Source: Aradus depressus (lineage: Eukaryota > Arthropoda > Insecta > Hemiptera > Aradidae). From it: DNA of 64,000 bases. Below, in pieces: positions 58,801 to 64,000 of the stretch. Both the position numbers and the translations under genes were made by a program. The notes below the pieces were generated by a model, which saw only the letters and a list, made by a program, of their open reading frames with translations, ran no database searches and was not told where the DNA came from. The stretch is taken from contig OY759221.1 of NCBI GenBank assembly GCA_963662175.1, forward strand, positions 23,733,027 to 23,797,026, read 5' to 3'. Position 1 is the first letter of the stretch. The number at the start of each line of letters is the position of its first letter.

Positions 58801-61265
58801 TAACTAAAAAAAAATTATGAGTAATGGAAAAAAAAGAGGATAAAAATGAAAAACTAAATAACTGAATAATTAAAGATAATTCATGTTTTTCTTAAGCTTC
58901 TCTGGGAAATTATTATAATGATTTTTCAGGCACTTTTTCCAGATGTGTATTATTTTTTATTTTTTGACAATATTTCGGGACACTTCCACGTCCCTTATTT
59001 TGGTCACTATGAACATGTACCCCATTCTCGAAATATTGTCAAAAAATAATATTTCATAGTGATTGTAAAAGCCTGGTTAGTATAAGAAAGTCCTGTAATG
59101 GTCACACTACATTTTTTTGAACTATTGTCTATTCAATAGAAAAAGTTAGGTATACAAAAACTACTTGTTTTGGCATTATACCATCGTCAGTCTTTGTATA
59201 ATATAATGTAGTTTAATAAAGTATATTTATAACTAAACCTCTCGATGGTGTGATGCCGAAATCAAAATACAAAAACTATACACAATTTTTTTATGGAATA
59301 GACAATACGTATACGAGTCGACGTGTGGGTCGTCAGTTGACGTGGAAAGACGTCCAGGACGCTCATCGTCTTCAATCGACTGTCAACCACCCTTAAAATG
59401 CCATGAACCCTGTTCATGCCACTTGAAATATGCCGTACCTACGCTTCATAGCAACATCACCGTAAGAAAAAATCGCACTTCACTAAAAACCGCGTAGCTA
59501 ATCAACAAATGAAGATATCTGCAAGCAGGAAACAGCGTTATCATCAGCTGATCTGTACAAACCTAGCGACACAAGCGGATTCCCCTGGAACCAACTGGAG
59601 CAGCGCAGTAAAAAATAAGAACTTTGTTTCATTTATTTATTACGTTTCCACAATATGTACACGTTTCTCAACTTAAAATATCGATTGAATATGTTTGTTC
59701 TTATCGTACATTTTCAATGAAGGAAAAATTTTAAATATTGGTGGCTTGATCGTGGTGGTTTGTATACAAACAAAGGTTGGCCTTCTGGTTTCCATAGAAA
59801 TATATTTAATGAATTTATCGACACAAAATTTAGTATGAAAATTCAGTAGTTCTTATGAAAGTCAAATCTTGAATGTTAGCGCAAACGGTCGACTTGGTGG
59901 GGGAGCGAAATGAAAATAGATTAATTCGTTCTGGGGAAGTATATTGTCAATGATTCACGAACCACTTTTTTATGAAATAAAATATTTATTGGATATTGAC
60001 TACCATTTGAAACTTAATGGTTATAAATAGGGTACGGATTTTTAGGTTTTTGCATATTTTTTTGCCTCGCTAAAACCACTAATATCTAAGCAAATGTGGA
60101 CGTTTCTAAACATTATGATCCGGAATAAAGTGGTTTTATCTTGCATATGAATCTTACTGCATTTGATGACATATTTCAACGTTTAGGGCTTAAAAATTGC
60201 CTTAATTTGAACATTTTAGTGAAAAATATATAATAAAAAAACAATCATTCCACAAATTGGCAACACTGCCTTAGTATCTAGAGAAGGAACACACGACAGT
60301 TGTTTATGTTTACAGAAGCCGCAGGAGCAAGCGGCCTTTCCTTTAAAATATTAAGAGTTTCTTTTAATTATTTTTCTCAAGAGTTAACACTTAAAAATGC
60401 CTAAAAAATCTCGTAGTCGCTTCTAAATTACGGGAAATTATAAAAGAATATGTTGACGTTTTTAAAATCGACGAGTCTCAGATCACTCAAAATATATCTA
60501 CATCTAAACACTAAAAACATCTAAGTGCTAATGAAAACTAAAAAAAAAACAATTTTTTTGGAATGAACGTAACGTTCCTACATTTTAAATTTATATAAAT
60601 ATAGTAAACAATTTTCTATTAAAATAAATAAATAAAATGTTACCAATTCTTACTTTAGCGTAAATTGTGATATTTTCTGTTCGATTATTTTTAAGAGAGT
60701 TAATTTTGAATTAAAATTACTTTAAAAAAAAAGTTTAAATAATATTGCTTATCTACCTAATTTTTTCTGGTCAATTATTATGTTATTTATGATTATATTA
60801 AATTTTATATTTAAATATATAATTTGTTTTGATAAAGTGTAATGAAAAATAAAGAAATATTTTACTATATATTCAGTTTATTTGACATATCTTAGTGCAT
60901 ATTTCCATTTTTAAAAATTATTTATTTCTATCAATTTTTTCGGCCAACCTTTGTTTGTTTACTAACCATGAAGGTAACATTGTACTGGTCTCAAATCAAG
61001 GATATTCTTGCTCAACCTCATAATAATATTTTTATTTTATACTTACCAGAATTATTTTTCCTTCTAGTGATTTGGGTTTTTTTGTTAAACTTATGAAAAA
61101 ATCCTTTATTATCAAAAATAAAAGTTTAGCTGTAAAGATAATACTATTTAACACAGTTATGCGACTTCCGCTGTGCTTTACGTTAGTGTCGGCTTCTCTC
61201 AATTCCACATTCCCTGGTGAGTTGCCTTCATTCTTCATGAGACTTTCTCTGCTGATGTATGTCAT
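42896..61265 (-). CDS. Membrane-anchored short-chain dehydrogenase/reductase (SDR16C / retinol or 17-beta-hydroxysteroid dehydrogenase-like), 7 coding exons
   Basis: Joining exons 61265-61047, 57796-57636, 55416-55257, 54309-54180, 53828-53705, 45231-45121 and 43037-42896 gives an uninterrupted 348-codon protein with GT/AG introns and matching phases (0,2,0,1,2,2). Residues 36-60 form a hydrophobic N-terminal membrane segment. The cofactor motif TGSGRGLG is at 75-82, NNAA at 149-152 (family norm NNAG), the catalytic Asn is N174, and the catalytic Ser/Tyr/Lys are S202, Y215 and K219 within YSSTK. Family knowledge: such enzymes use NAD(P)(H) to oxidise or reduce retinoids, steroids or fatty alcohols at the ER or lipid droplets; the substrate here is not predictable. 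The length fits the family. The start ATG lies just inside the first exon, a few bases after a strong acceptor, so a 5' UTR exon probably lies upstream. The gene is about 18 kb because of transposon-filled introns. Confidence 0.9.
43378..43655 (+). mobile_element. SINE, degraded
   Basis: Plus-strand copy in SDR intron 6; the head has lost box B, the body and tail remain, ending in GCATGAGTCATAATAAC. Confidence 0.7.
43770..43812. repeat. (AT)n microsatellite
   Basis: About 40 bp of alternating AT; shorter ones at 26835, 40870, 22540 and 18600. Confidence 0.9.
43901..44233 (+). mobile_element. Two fused SINE copies
   Basis: A near-complete head and body (43901-44074) is followed by a second, diverged head and body (44075-44225). 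A hAT element follows. Confidence 0.72.
44234..45008. mobile_element. hAT-type non-autonomous transposon
   Basis: 775 bp with ends CAGGTCCGGACTGG and, inverted, CAGGGCCGGACTGG. Flanking 8-bp sites GAAGAGAT (44226-44233) and GAAGGGAT (45009-45016) match at 7 of 8. The interior is non-coding. It lies in intron 6 of the SDR gene, next to SINE sequence. Confidence 0.82.
45121..45231 (-). CDS. SDR gene exon 6
   Basis: Codes residues 265-302. The VNQVAADIIKAIEYEK helix matches the 'xxVAxxIxxAI' helix of SDR16C enzymes, followed by a GRYVLLMFAR strand. Borders tttttag and GTAAGA. An acceptor two bases later would shift the frame, which fixes the choice. Confidence 0.85.
45255..45810 (+). repeat. 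Family Z repeat in SDR intron 5
   Basis: Shares TTTTGATTAGGTC, CTTGTAAAATGAAGTTAGGT, TTTCGTTCGATTTCGGCC and GTTCATAGCTACAATC with 62150-62490; shorter pieces at 1760-1960 and 30790-30905. Non-coding. Confidence 0.65.
45838..46076 (+). mobile_element. SINE body and tail
   Basis: Head missing; GACGTTAAGCG, CTCCCACAGTAGAGTCAGG and GCATGAGTCACAATAAC blocks are present. Confidence 0.75.
46084..46330 (+). mobile_element. pogo-like end with 23-bp tandem repeat
   Basis: TA followed by CAGTCGACACGCGATATAAC resembles a pogo-type end. Four units of 23 bp (CACGCGGTGTTACGAAATAT plus AAA) run from about 46228 to 46315. The opposite end is not found. Confidence 0.5.
46755..47632 (-). pseudogene. Jockey-like LINE fragment split by a SINE
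   Basis: Minus strand codes YLDIIFVKRLTWNPHTRLKR and KQLIYNAILKPMWTYGLELW, followed by a decayed 3' part. The SINE at 47262-47607 interrupts it with a 15-bp target duplication (14 of 15 identical). A second copy of its 3' region is at 6080-6360. Confidence 0.8.
47262..47607 (-). mobile_element. tRNA-derived SINE, full length, inside a Jockey-like LINE
   Basis: Complete minus-strand copy. Flanking 15-bp sites 47247-47261 and 47608-47622 differ at one base. The tail reads GGGGGGTTAGGG on the plus strand. Confidence 0.9.
47633..48045 (-). repeat. Family Y repeat
   Basis: Minus copy from ACTTCCCCAACACAAACTAA to CACACACGCACAGG and a CTATACCTCGGATAGCTG end. Confidence 0.72.
48860..48907 (-). ncRNA. 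Hammerhead ribozyme-like motif, copy A
   Basis: Same 48-nt layout as the motif at 49281 with intact CUGAAGA and GAAA cores and identical stems II and III. Stem I carries one C-A mismatch because the 3' strand reads TACTAAT. It faces the opposite direction to the inverted copy. Confidence 0.58.
49281..49328 (+). ncRNA. Hammerhead ribozyme-like motif, best-preserved copy
   Basis: Reading 5'-3': stem I strand GTTAGCA, core CTGAAGA (CUGANGA with N7=A), one extra T, stem II GGTC/GACC with a 6-nt loop, GAAA, a stem III of 2-3 bp (AGC/GCT), U16.1-A17, then TGCTAAT. The last seven bases pair with the first seven (six Watson-Crick pairs and one G-U). Predicted cleavage is after 49321. Canonical hammerheads have no extra base between CUGANGA and stem II, so activity is not assured. 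Confidence 0.62.
49532..49579 (-). ncRNA. Hammerhead ribozyme-like motif, copy C
   Basis: Identical in core and stems to copy A at 48860-48907, including the single stem I mismatch. The direct repeat relationship explains the identity. Confidence 0.58.
50238..53235 (+). mobile_element. Nearly full-length RTE-clade LINE retrotransposon
   Basis: A 3.0-kb insertion flanked by a perfect 15-bp target duplication (50223-50237 and 53236-53250). It carries one long open frame and ends in a short TGAATGAA-type repeat, as RTE elements do, with almost no 3' UTR. It lies in intron 5 of the SDR gene, antisense to it. The frame is open from the very first bases but has no ATG before the endonuclease domain, so the element is probably slightly 5'-truncated. 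Confidence 0.93.
50306..53206 (+). CDS. RTE endonuclease-reverse transcriptase polyprotein, apparently intact
   Basis: About 966 residues from the TTG at 50306; the frame stays open upstream to 50240 and the first ATG is near 50365. The N-terminal APE-type endonuclease shows WN, QEVRW, GDMNSKVG and a terminal SDH motif. A coiled, Arg/Glu-rich linker follows. The reverse transcriptase has NYRGISLL, GFRRGKSTTDQ, FIDFKAAYD, GVRQGDSLA and the catalytic LAYADD box. The C-terminal part has GRLRWAGHV and RRVGRPKLRW. No stop or frameshift is visible, which suggests a young copy. The product would nick genomic DNA and copy its own RNA at the nick. Confidence 0.92.
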   Translation: MDFNFGYWNILSLYRPGALLMLLDQFNKYKLDLAAIQEVRWTGQGTLEKKHHTIYYSCHERHHLFGTGFIVGKRFRQLVIDFKAVSPRICVIRIKGKFKNYSLLSVHAPTEISEEVDKEQFYDLLERTVDQCPRYDVKIIAGDMNSKVGRERFYSPTIGQHSLHEVSNDNGQRLINFAASRDLVIGSTLFPHKNIHKGTWTSPDGRTVNQIDHILISSRNKSNLLDVRSYRGANVDSDHYLAVARLRERISLIKNERGERVKRYNVSKLKEEESHTRYVANLEEKLRAVEIPDGCCLDQRWTKYCQAIGQTAEETLGPQERETRAPWFDDDCKTVIDVKNEAYRAMLQRRTRRAREEYRQRRRDEKHLHRRKKRQWENQELEELERLRTVDENRKFYQKVNKGRKPFKPRSRACKDENGTLLNEKNQVLQRWRRHFDELLNGGQRRESMEDLVIPRSEEDELEPPDELEITEAMERLKNNKAPGYDGLSSELFRYGGSELKKIMMDLIIDIWTGEVMPRAWYKTVICPILKKGNQLECGNYRGISLLPCAYKVLSNILFQRLLPYAERELGPYQCGFRRGKSTTDQIFSLRQILEKGKEYQIQTCHLFIDFKAAYDNVDRLQLFRAMEDFNIPRKLIRLSKLTMASVQCTVRIQGEFSEEFESSKGVRQGDSLACLLFNLVLEKAVRESGIQTNGTIFNRTVQLLAYADDIDIVGRSFRDVKEAFLALEAPARRLGLVINEAKTKYLVSEQEVEPPEQVTIGPYFFEKVQEFAYLGSQVNVNNDMSAEVKRRTVAANRSFFGLRHHIRSRLLSRKTKFRLYKTLIRPILTYGSEAWTISKSDEQHLLVFERKILRRIYGPIRDGEDWRRRTNQEVYYLTQEPDVVKVIRLGRLRWAGHVARMGEHEIPRKTMSDRLYGTRRVGRPKLRWQDGVANDARSLLGVRHWSAAAQNRDNWRTLLEEALTH
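53236..53560 (+). repeat. Right part of repeat family X, interrupted by the RTE element
   Basis: Continues the repeat found left of the RTE (49861-50237). Its inverted relative at about 22650-23640 shows the two halves joined, i.e. an empty insertion site. Shared landmarks are the AACCCAGTAAGATAATTTA stretch, a TTTTTAGGGCCC block and an AGGAAATGTGGTAATT block. Confidence 0.75.
53705..53828 (-). CDS. SDR gene exon 5 (substrate-side region)
   Basis: Codes residues 224-265 in part. The VVHPTFMNTS segment corresponds to the family's V-HP-F/Y-x-T motif after beta strand 6. Borders are ttttcag and GTAAGA. Confidence 0.85.
53893..53996 (+). mobile_element. SINE fragment in SDR intron 4
   Basis: Plus-strand AATAAAAATTTAGGATAG to CACCAGAGTGACGAA, between exons 5 and 4 of the gene. 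Confidence 0.7.
54180..54309 (-). CDS. SDR gene exon 4 (catalytic Ser-Tyr-Lys)
   Basis: Codes residues 181-223 plus one base. Contains the conserved GHVVNISSISA strand with the catalytic serine and the YSSTKAA motif with catalytic Tyr and Lys. Borders are tttgcag and GTAAGT. Confidence 0.92.
55257..55416 (-). CDS. SDR gene exon 3 (NNAA motif)
   Basis: Codes residues 128-180, with DILINNAA (normally NNAG) and the VNVLAAFW segment that carries the structural/catalytic asparagine. Acceptor is tttcag and donor is GTAAGT. Starts with one base completing Lys127 and ends in phase 0. Confidence 0.9.
55440..57080 (-). repeat. Family Y copies around an insertion
   Basis: Y sequence at 55440-55600 and 56515-57080, interrupted by about 900 bp (55600-56510) whose edges carry CCGCCACAGGTGG and CCTGTGGCGGTAGG, an inverted pair that marks another element. 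Blocks GGCACACATGTGGC and GGCACACGTGTGGC recur inside. It lies in SDR intron 2. Confidence 0.55.
55604..56508. mobile_element. Inverted-repeat element inserted in family Y
   Basis: Left CCCTTACCGCCACAGGTGGG and right ACCTGTGGCGGTAGGGGTTA are inverted over about 17 bp; TTAA lies just outside both ends (CTTAACCCTTACC and GGGGTTAATGC), which fits a piggyBac-type TTAA target. The interior is AT-rich with GGCACACATGTG-like repeats and no transposase. Confidence 0.6.
57100..57450 (+). pseudogene. RTE-clade LINE C-terminal fragment (second lineage)
   Basis: Codes EGDRWRIRTNRELRDLYKRL and GGQRRRGRPRLHWLEDDLRR, the C-terminal motif of another RTE branch, in intron 2 of the SDR gene, antisense to it. 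The segment between is deleted, as the expected RWAGHV motif is missing. Confidence 0.75.
57636..57796 (-). CDS. SDR gene exon 2 (nucleotide-binding motif)
   Basis: Codes residues 74-127 in part. It opens with VTGSGRGLGRE, the TGxxxGxG dinucleotide-binding turn, followed by the second beta strand and helix. Acceptor AG precedes 57796. Donor is GTTAGT after the phase-2 end; this donor choice is the only one that keeps the frame into exon 3. Confidence 0.88.
58245..58598 (+). repeat. 63-bp tandem array with a 19-bp insertion in alternating units
   Basis: Units start GTATCTATATAACTAGGGGA at 58245, 58308, 58390, 58453 and 58516. The second and last units carry an additional TGAATTAATAAAAATAAAT. 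Units are almost identical. The flanking repeat has a relative at 19690-19900. In SDR intron 1 downstream part (57797-61046). Confidence 0.85.
58950..59050. repeat. Short foldback with GACAATATTTCG arms
   Basis: TTTTTTGACAATATTTCG and CGAAATATTGTCAAAAAA are inverted. The inside contains GGGACACTTCCACGTCCC, which looks like stem II of a decayed hammerhead-type unit. Confidence 0.65.
59105..59320. repeat. Foldback element with two damaged hammerhead-like motifs
   Basis: Ends ATTGTCTATTCAATAGAAAA and ATGGAATAGACAAT are inverted. The minus-strand motif (core CTGACGA at 59190-59184, stem II GGTA/TGCC, then AAAA) has G12 changed to A; stem I pairs well. The plus-strand motif (59239-59262) keeps GAAA but has lost CUGANGA (CTCTCGA). 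Confidence 0.55.
59300..59640. other. GC-richer, non-repetitive-looking segment in SDR intron 1
   Basis: Mixed composition with CGTCAGTTGACG and GGACGCTCATCGTC, no frame and no match elsewhere in the window. It could be a regulatory segment or a repeat whose relatives lie elsewhere. Confidence 0.25.
60030..60520 (+). pseudogene. hAT/CGBP1-like transposase N-terminal remnant
   Basis: Near 60396 the frame reads MPKKSRSR and, after a frame change, KLREIIKEYVDVFKIDES, matching the start of hAT-derived, BED-zinc-finger proteins. The zinc-finger cysteines are lost. The preceding bases look like a transposon leader. It lies in SDR intron 1. Confidence 0.5.
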
Positions 61266-61268
61266 TCT
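61047..61268 (-). CDS. SDR gene exon 1 (start codon, membrane anchor)
   Basis: Codes residues 1-73. A pyrimidine-rich acceptor precedes it (cttctctctttattccag) and the donor GTAAGT follows at 61046-61041. The ATG at 61265 is the first methionine after the acceptor; the open frame continues upstream to 61364 only through intron sequence. It contains a polar N-terminal tail, a 25-residue hydrophobic stretch, then Lys-rich residues leading into the first beta strand. Confidence 0.82.
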
Positions 61269-61419
61269 CTGGAATAAAGAGAGAAGAATAAATGCAGAAA
61301 CAATTACAATGTATATATACAACGTGTATACAGTAAATAAATAATTCATTAAAATTAAAAACAATTTTTCTTCATTCTTTTTTTTACTGAAACCTTGGTG
61401 GAGAGCTTTTTTTTGGGGT

Positions 61420-61445
61420 GGGGGGGGGGGGGGGGGGGGGGAGGG
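61420..61445 (+). repeat. Poly-G tract and GC-rich retroelement tail
   Basis: A G run of about 20 bases. The following 61500-61755 has CGATTCAGCCGTCTTGGAGC, CACAGACAGACACACACAC and TTGCGTCGGGGGTTAATAA, an end signature of a LINE-type 3' region. Confidence 0.6.
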
Positions 61446-61756
61446 AGTCTTGAAGGGCTATGGGGGAGGCTTGGGGGGGAGGGGCTTGACCTTATAAACA
61501 TTTGAGATCAAACTCCAAGGTTCTGGCTGTAATTGAGGCCGAGATCCCTACCCAGGCTCGGATGAAACCTGAATACCTTGGAGACGGCATACCCGATTTC
61601 CGCCAAACATGGCTAAGAACCATCTCGCAAATACCAGCTTTAGAAACGAAAAAACCGCTTTGGAATCGATTCAGCCGTCTTGGAGCTAGGATGCCACAGA
61701 CAGACACACACACAGACAGAGGCTTCAAACTTATAACACCCCTCCTATTGCGTCGG

Positions 61757-61948
61757 GGGTTAATAAATAATATTACTCAAAGAATAAGCTGCAGAGAAAT
61801 ATTTAAAAAACTAAAAATCCTGTATTTGTCATCGCTGTTTATATTTGAAACATTAATGGTTATTAGGAAAAATAAAAATATTTTCCCTCTTAACAATTCT
61901 AGTCATGATTACGATACCAGGAAGAAAGTAGATTTTCGAATTACTGGC
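61757..61948 (+). pseudogene. Internal RT fragment of the ATT-tail LINE
   Basis: Codes NITQRISCREIFKKLKIL and the FIFETLMVIRKNKNI region, nearly the same as 3100-3270. Abrupt on both sides, so a rearranged fragment. Confidence 0.75.
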
Positions 61949-62090
61949 ACTACTGGTTATATGAAACTAATGAGTTGGCGACTACCCAGAAATGTCAGTA
62001 TGAAATGATTTTGAGAAGGGGAGGGAGGAGACAGAGTGATCTCTAAGCGTGGTTGGTATAAGAAAATCCTATAATGGCCACAACAAAATT
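61945..62090. repeat. Family W repeat
   Basis: Shares the tail GTTGGTATAAGAAAATCCTA and the GTCAGTATGAAATGATTTTG block with 16190-16290. Confidence 0.45.
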
Positions 62091-62149
62091 TTATTTTTCT
62101 TAATGTTTATAATTTTTCAAAAAAACTACTACCACTATAAGAACAGTAT

Positions 62150-62490
62150 TTCAAAGTTCGTTGCTGAAAACCGGACGACCTGCAAAAAATCATGTGCCAT
62201 ACAAAAATGTATTTCAGTATTCTTTACAACTGTTATTCGAAAAGATTTTTGATTAGGTCATAAATATAAGTCGTTGTCTTGTAAAATGAAGTTAGGTGCC
62301 GAAGTGGTCTCAATTTTCGTTCGATTTCGGCCAAAATCTCATCAGACGTAAGTTAGAATATCTGAGCTCTTCATTTCAAATTTCTAGTTCATAGCTACAA
62401 TCATTTTTGCGGTAGAGAGCTGACTACTTTCCAATCACATACACACAAACCGACATCATCGCAAAAATGGCCAAAACGGATTACAATACT
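62150..62490 (+). repeat. Family Z repeat
   Basis: Same landmarks as 45255-45810, upstream of the hAT element at 62501. Confidence 0.65.
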
Positions 62491-62500
62491 TCCTTAGACC

Positions 62501-63321
62501 CAGTTCCGGATTAGCCCATAAGCAAATTAAGGAATTGCTTATGACATCACGTCTCGGGGGGCACCATAAACAGCACCGAGAAAAATAATTTGAAAATAAT
62601 AAAAAATGAAAAAAGAACGACGATGCTGCAGGAAAGGCTCAATGCTTTATCAATATTATATATAGAGGCAGAGAGGGCGCCGGTAGCTCAGTGGTATGCG
62701 TGCTTGACTTCTGAGCTCAAGGTCGTGGGTTCGTAGCCCGACCGAAGCCCTTACTTTATTTTATCTGGGAGGTAAAATAAACTTAAGCACGCCGTCCTTC
62801 GGATGGGACGTTAAGCGATGGTCCCGAGCCTGTACGATGTCAGGTACTCGTTAAAGACCCCTACCCTAGATGAATAAAAATTTAGGGTAGGCAAAATTTA
62901 GGACTCCCACAGTAGAGTCGGGCTCATGTCCACCAGAGTGACGAAAGAGCGCTCTGGTAGTAGGCGATATGACCTCGTAGTTAAAGCCCGGGCATGAGTC
63001 ATAAAACCTAACCTAACCTATAGAGGCAGATATGCTAAAAACGTTGAACTTAAAAACTATTGTCGGCGAATTTAATGTTCGTAAAAGTCGCAAGTCGCAT
63101 TTCAATAAATAAAAAAAATGTATGCTTTGGTTTTTATTGTAATACCTACTCTACGTATCTCTTTCGTCTTTTGTACATATTCTAAGGTACGTAATGATCT
63201 ATCTCGTTGTAATAAATACCTACGTTAAACATTTTTAAAGACCGATACTAGTTTACTAGTGGATAGGGGAGCCCACAGGCGTGGATTGCTTAGGGCATCA
63301 GGTAGTCTTAATCCGGCACTG
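62501..63321. mobile_element. hAT-type non-autonomous transposon containing a nested SINE
   Basis: Ends CAGTTCCGGATTA and, inverted, CAGTGCCGGATTA. Flanking 8-bp sites CTTAGACC and ATTAGACC match at 7 of 8. Without the SINE at 62673-63018 the element is about 475 bp. Upstream of the SDR first coding exon. Confidence 0.82.
62673..63018 (+). mobile_element. tRNA-derived SINE, full length
   Basis: 346 bp. Internal pol III promoter: box A TAGCTCAGTGG and box B GGTTCGTAGCC. A body with GGACGTTAAGCGATGGTCCC follows, then GAGTCATAAAA and a tail CCTAACCTAACC. Perfect 12-bp target duplication TATAGAGGCAGA at 62661-62672 and 63019-63030. Nested in a hAT element. Confidence 0.92.
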
Positions 63322-63724
63322 ATTAGACCTACAAGCATAAGAAAATAAAAATGGAAATAAAAAAAATAAATTTAATATATTAAGTAATATTATTACTTTG
63401 ATCAATGCAGACGATATGTGATGGAGGTGATCTCAGTGGGACTGGCACCAAACTAATGACATTACAGGAACTCAACACAACATATAAATCGGGTTGATTA
63501 CCTTGATGTACCCCCACCAGCTTAACAGTCCTCCATAAAATTAGCACATAACTCATTTTTTTAATATTTATGGCACCCTCCCTACGGGACGTAAGATTTT
63601 TATTTTCTAGTTGACTAGAGTAAATTAAGTTACACTTTTCAAGACAACCTTCTTTCAGTCACAACGGAATTACTACTAATAAATATATAATAATAATAAT
63701 AATTGTAGAAATATTGAGGGTCAG

Positions 63725-64000
63725 TCAAAGATGGAAGAAAACAGGGAACACTATTCAAACGCCAACGTTTCGATATATTTTATATCATCATCAGGGCCCA
63801 CAAACATGGGGGAGAATCAAGATTAGAATCACAATTAAACAAAATTAGTGTGTTGATAAACATTAAAATATTATAACGAGTTAAAAATTGAACCTGACTT
63901 ACTATGAATACATTACTAACTTCATAGTAACATATTCATAGTAAGTCAGGTTCAATTTTTAACTCGTTATAATGTCTATTTATGTTTATCAACACACTTA
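63725..64000. repeat. Foldback element with hammerhead-like motif, cut by window end
   Basis: Arms 63847-63910 and 63936-63998 are inverted and nearly perfect. To the left, the minus strand of 63757-63800 reads CTGATGA, extra T, a 6-bp stem II GATATA/TATATC, GAAA, stem III ACG/CGT closed by TTGG, UU. Stem I does not pair in the visible sequence. Confidence 0.6.

Overview
The window looks like AT-rich nuclear DNA from an arthropod, most likely a hemipteran insect. The reasons are a spliced animal-type short-chain dehydrogenase gene, RTE/Jockey/R1/PIF/hAT/pogo-type repeats, a tRNA-derived SINE whose tail is the arthropod telomere motif (CCTAA)n, and a CxxC-type gene fragment of a kind often seen in sap-feeding insects. 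No species can be named from the sequence alone. There are no bacterial-style operons and no real tRNA or rRNA genes; the tRNA-like stretches are SINE heads.

Only one complete cellular gene is supported. On the minus strand, seven coding exons from 61265 down to 42896 join in consistent phases with GT/AG borders and give a 348-residue membrane-anchored SDR, resembling the retinol/17-beta-hydroxysteroid dehydrogenase (SDR16C) group. Its introns hold most of the right half of the window. Intron 5 (8.5 kb) carries a nearly full-length RTE retrotransposon in the opposite orientation, a hammerhead-containing inverted/direct triplication and SINE pieces. Intron 6 carries a hAT element with 8-bp target duplication and several SINEs. 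Intron 1 carries foldbacks and a hAT-like remnant.

The left part (1-42 kb) is almost entirely transposon-derived. It holds LINE fragments of at least five lineages (Jockey-like at 0.66-1.5, 36.1 and 46.8-47.6 kb; a LINE with ATT tail at 2.65-4.1, 35.0, 41.75 and 61.75 kb; R1-like at 21.8 and 39.5 kb; RTE at 5.2 and 57.1 kb; one with a C-terminal Cys/His knuckle at 11 kb). It also has a PIF/Harbinger transposase remnant, pogo-like elements at 8.6 and 33.8 kb, a Transib-like element at 15.0 kb, a 294-bp GC-rich poly(A) retroposon at 4.75 kb, at least two dozen SINE copies or pieces, and one very abundant ~600-bp repeat (family Y) with some 25 copies.

The most unusual signal is a set of hammerhead-ribozyme-like motifs: CUGANGA, one extra nucleotide, a short stem II, GAAA, then a 2-3 bp stem III ending in UH. 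They sit in foldback elements at 2.3, 6.5/7.05, 39.2, 48.9/49.3/49.55, 59.2 and 63.8 kb. Related cores lie in a LINE 3' UTR (3.72 kb) and a 67-bp tandem array (18.6-19.0 kb). The copy at 49281-49328 can form all three helices with a perfectly paired stem I. Several foldbacks keep an intact core in one arm and a damaged core in the other. Nested insertions can be read directly: SINE in hAT, Transib-like in SINE, RTE and Jockey in paralogous repeats whose empty sites are also present, and a composite insertion in an R1-like LINE.
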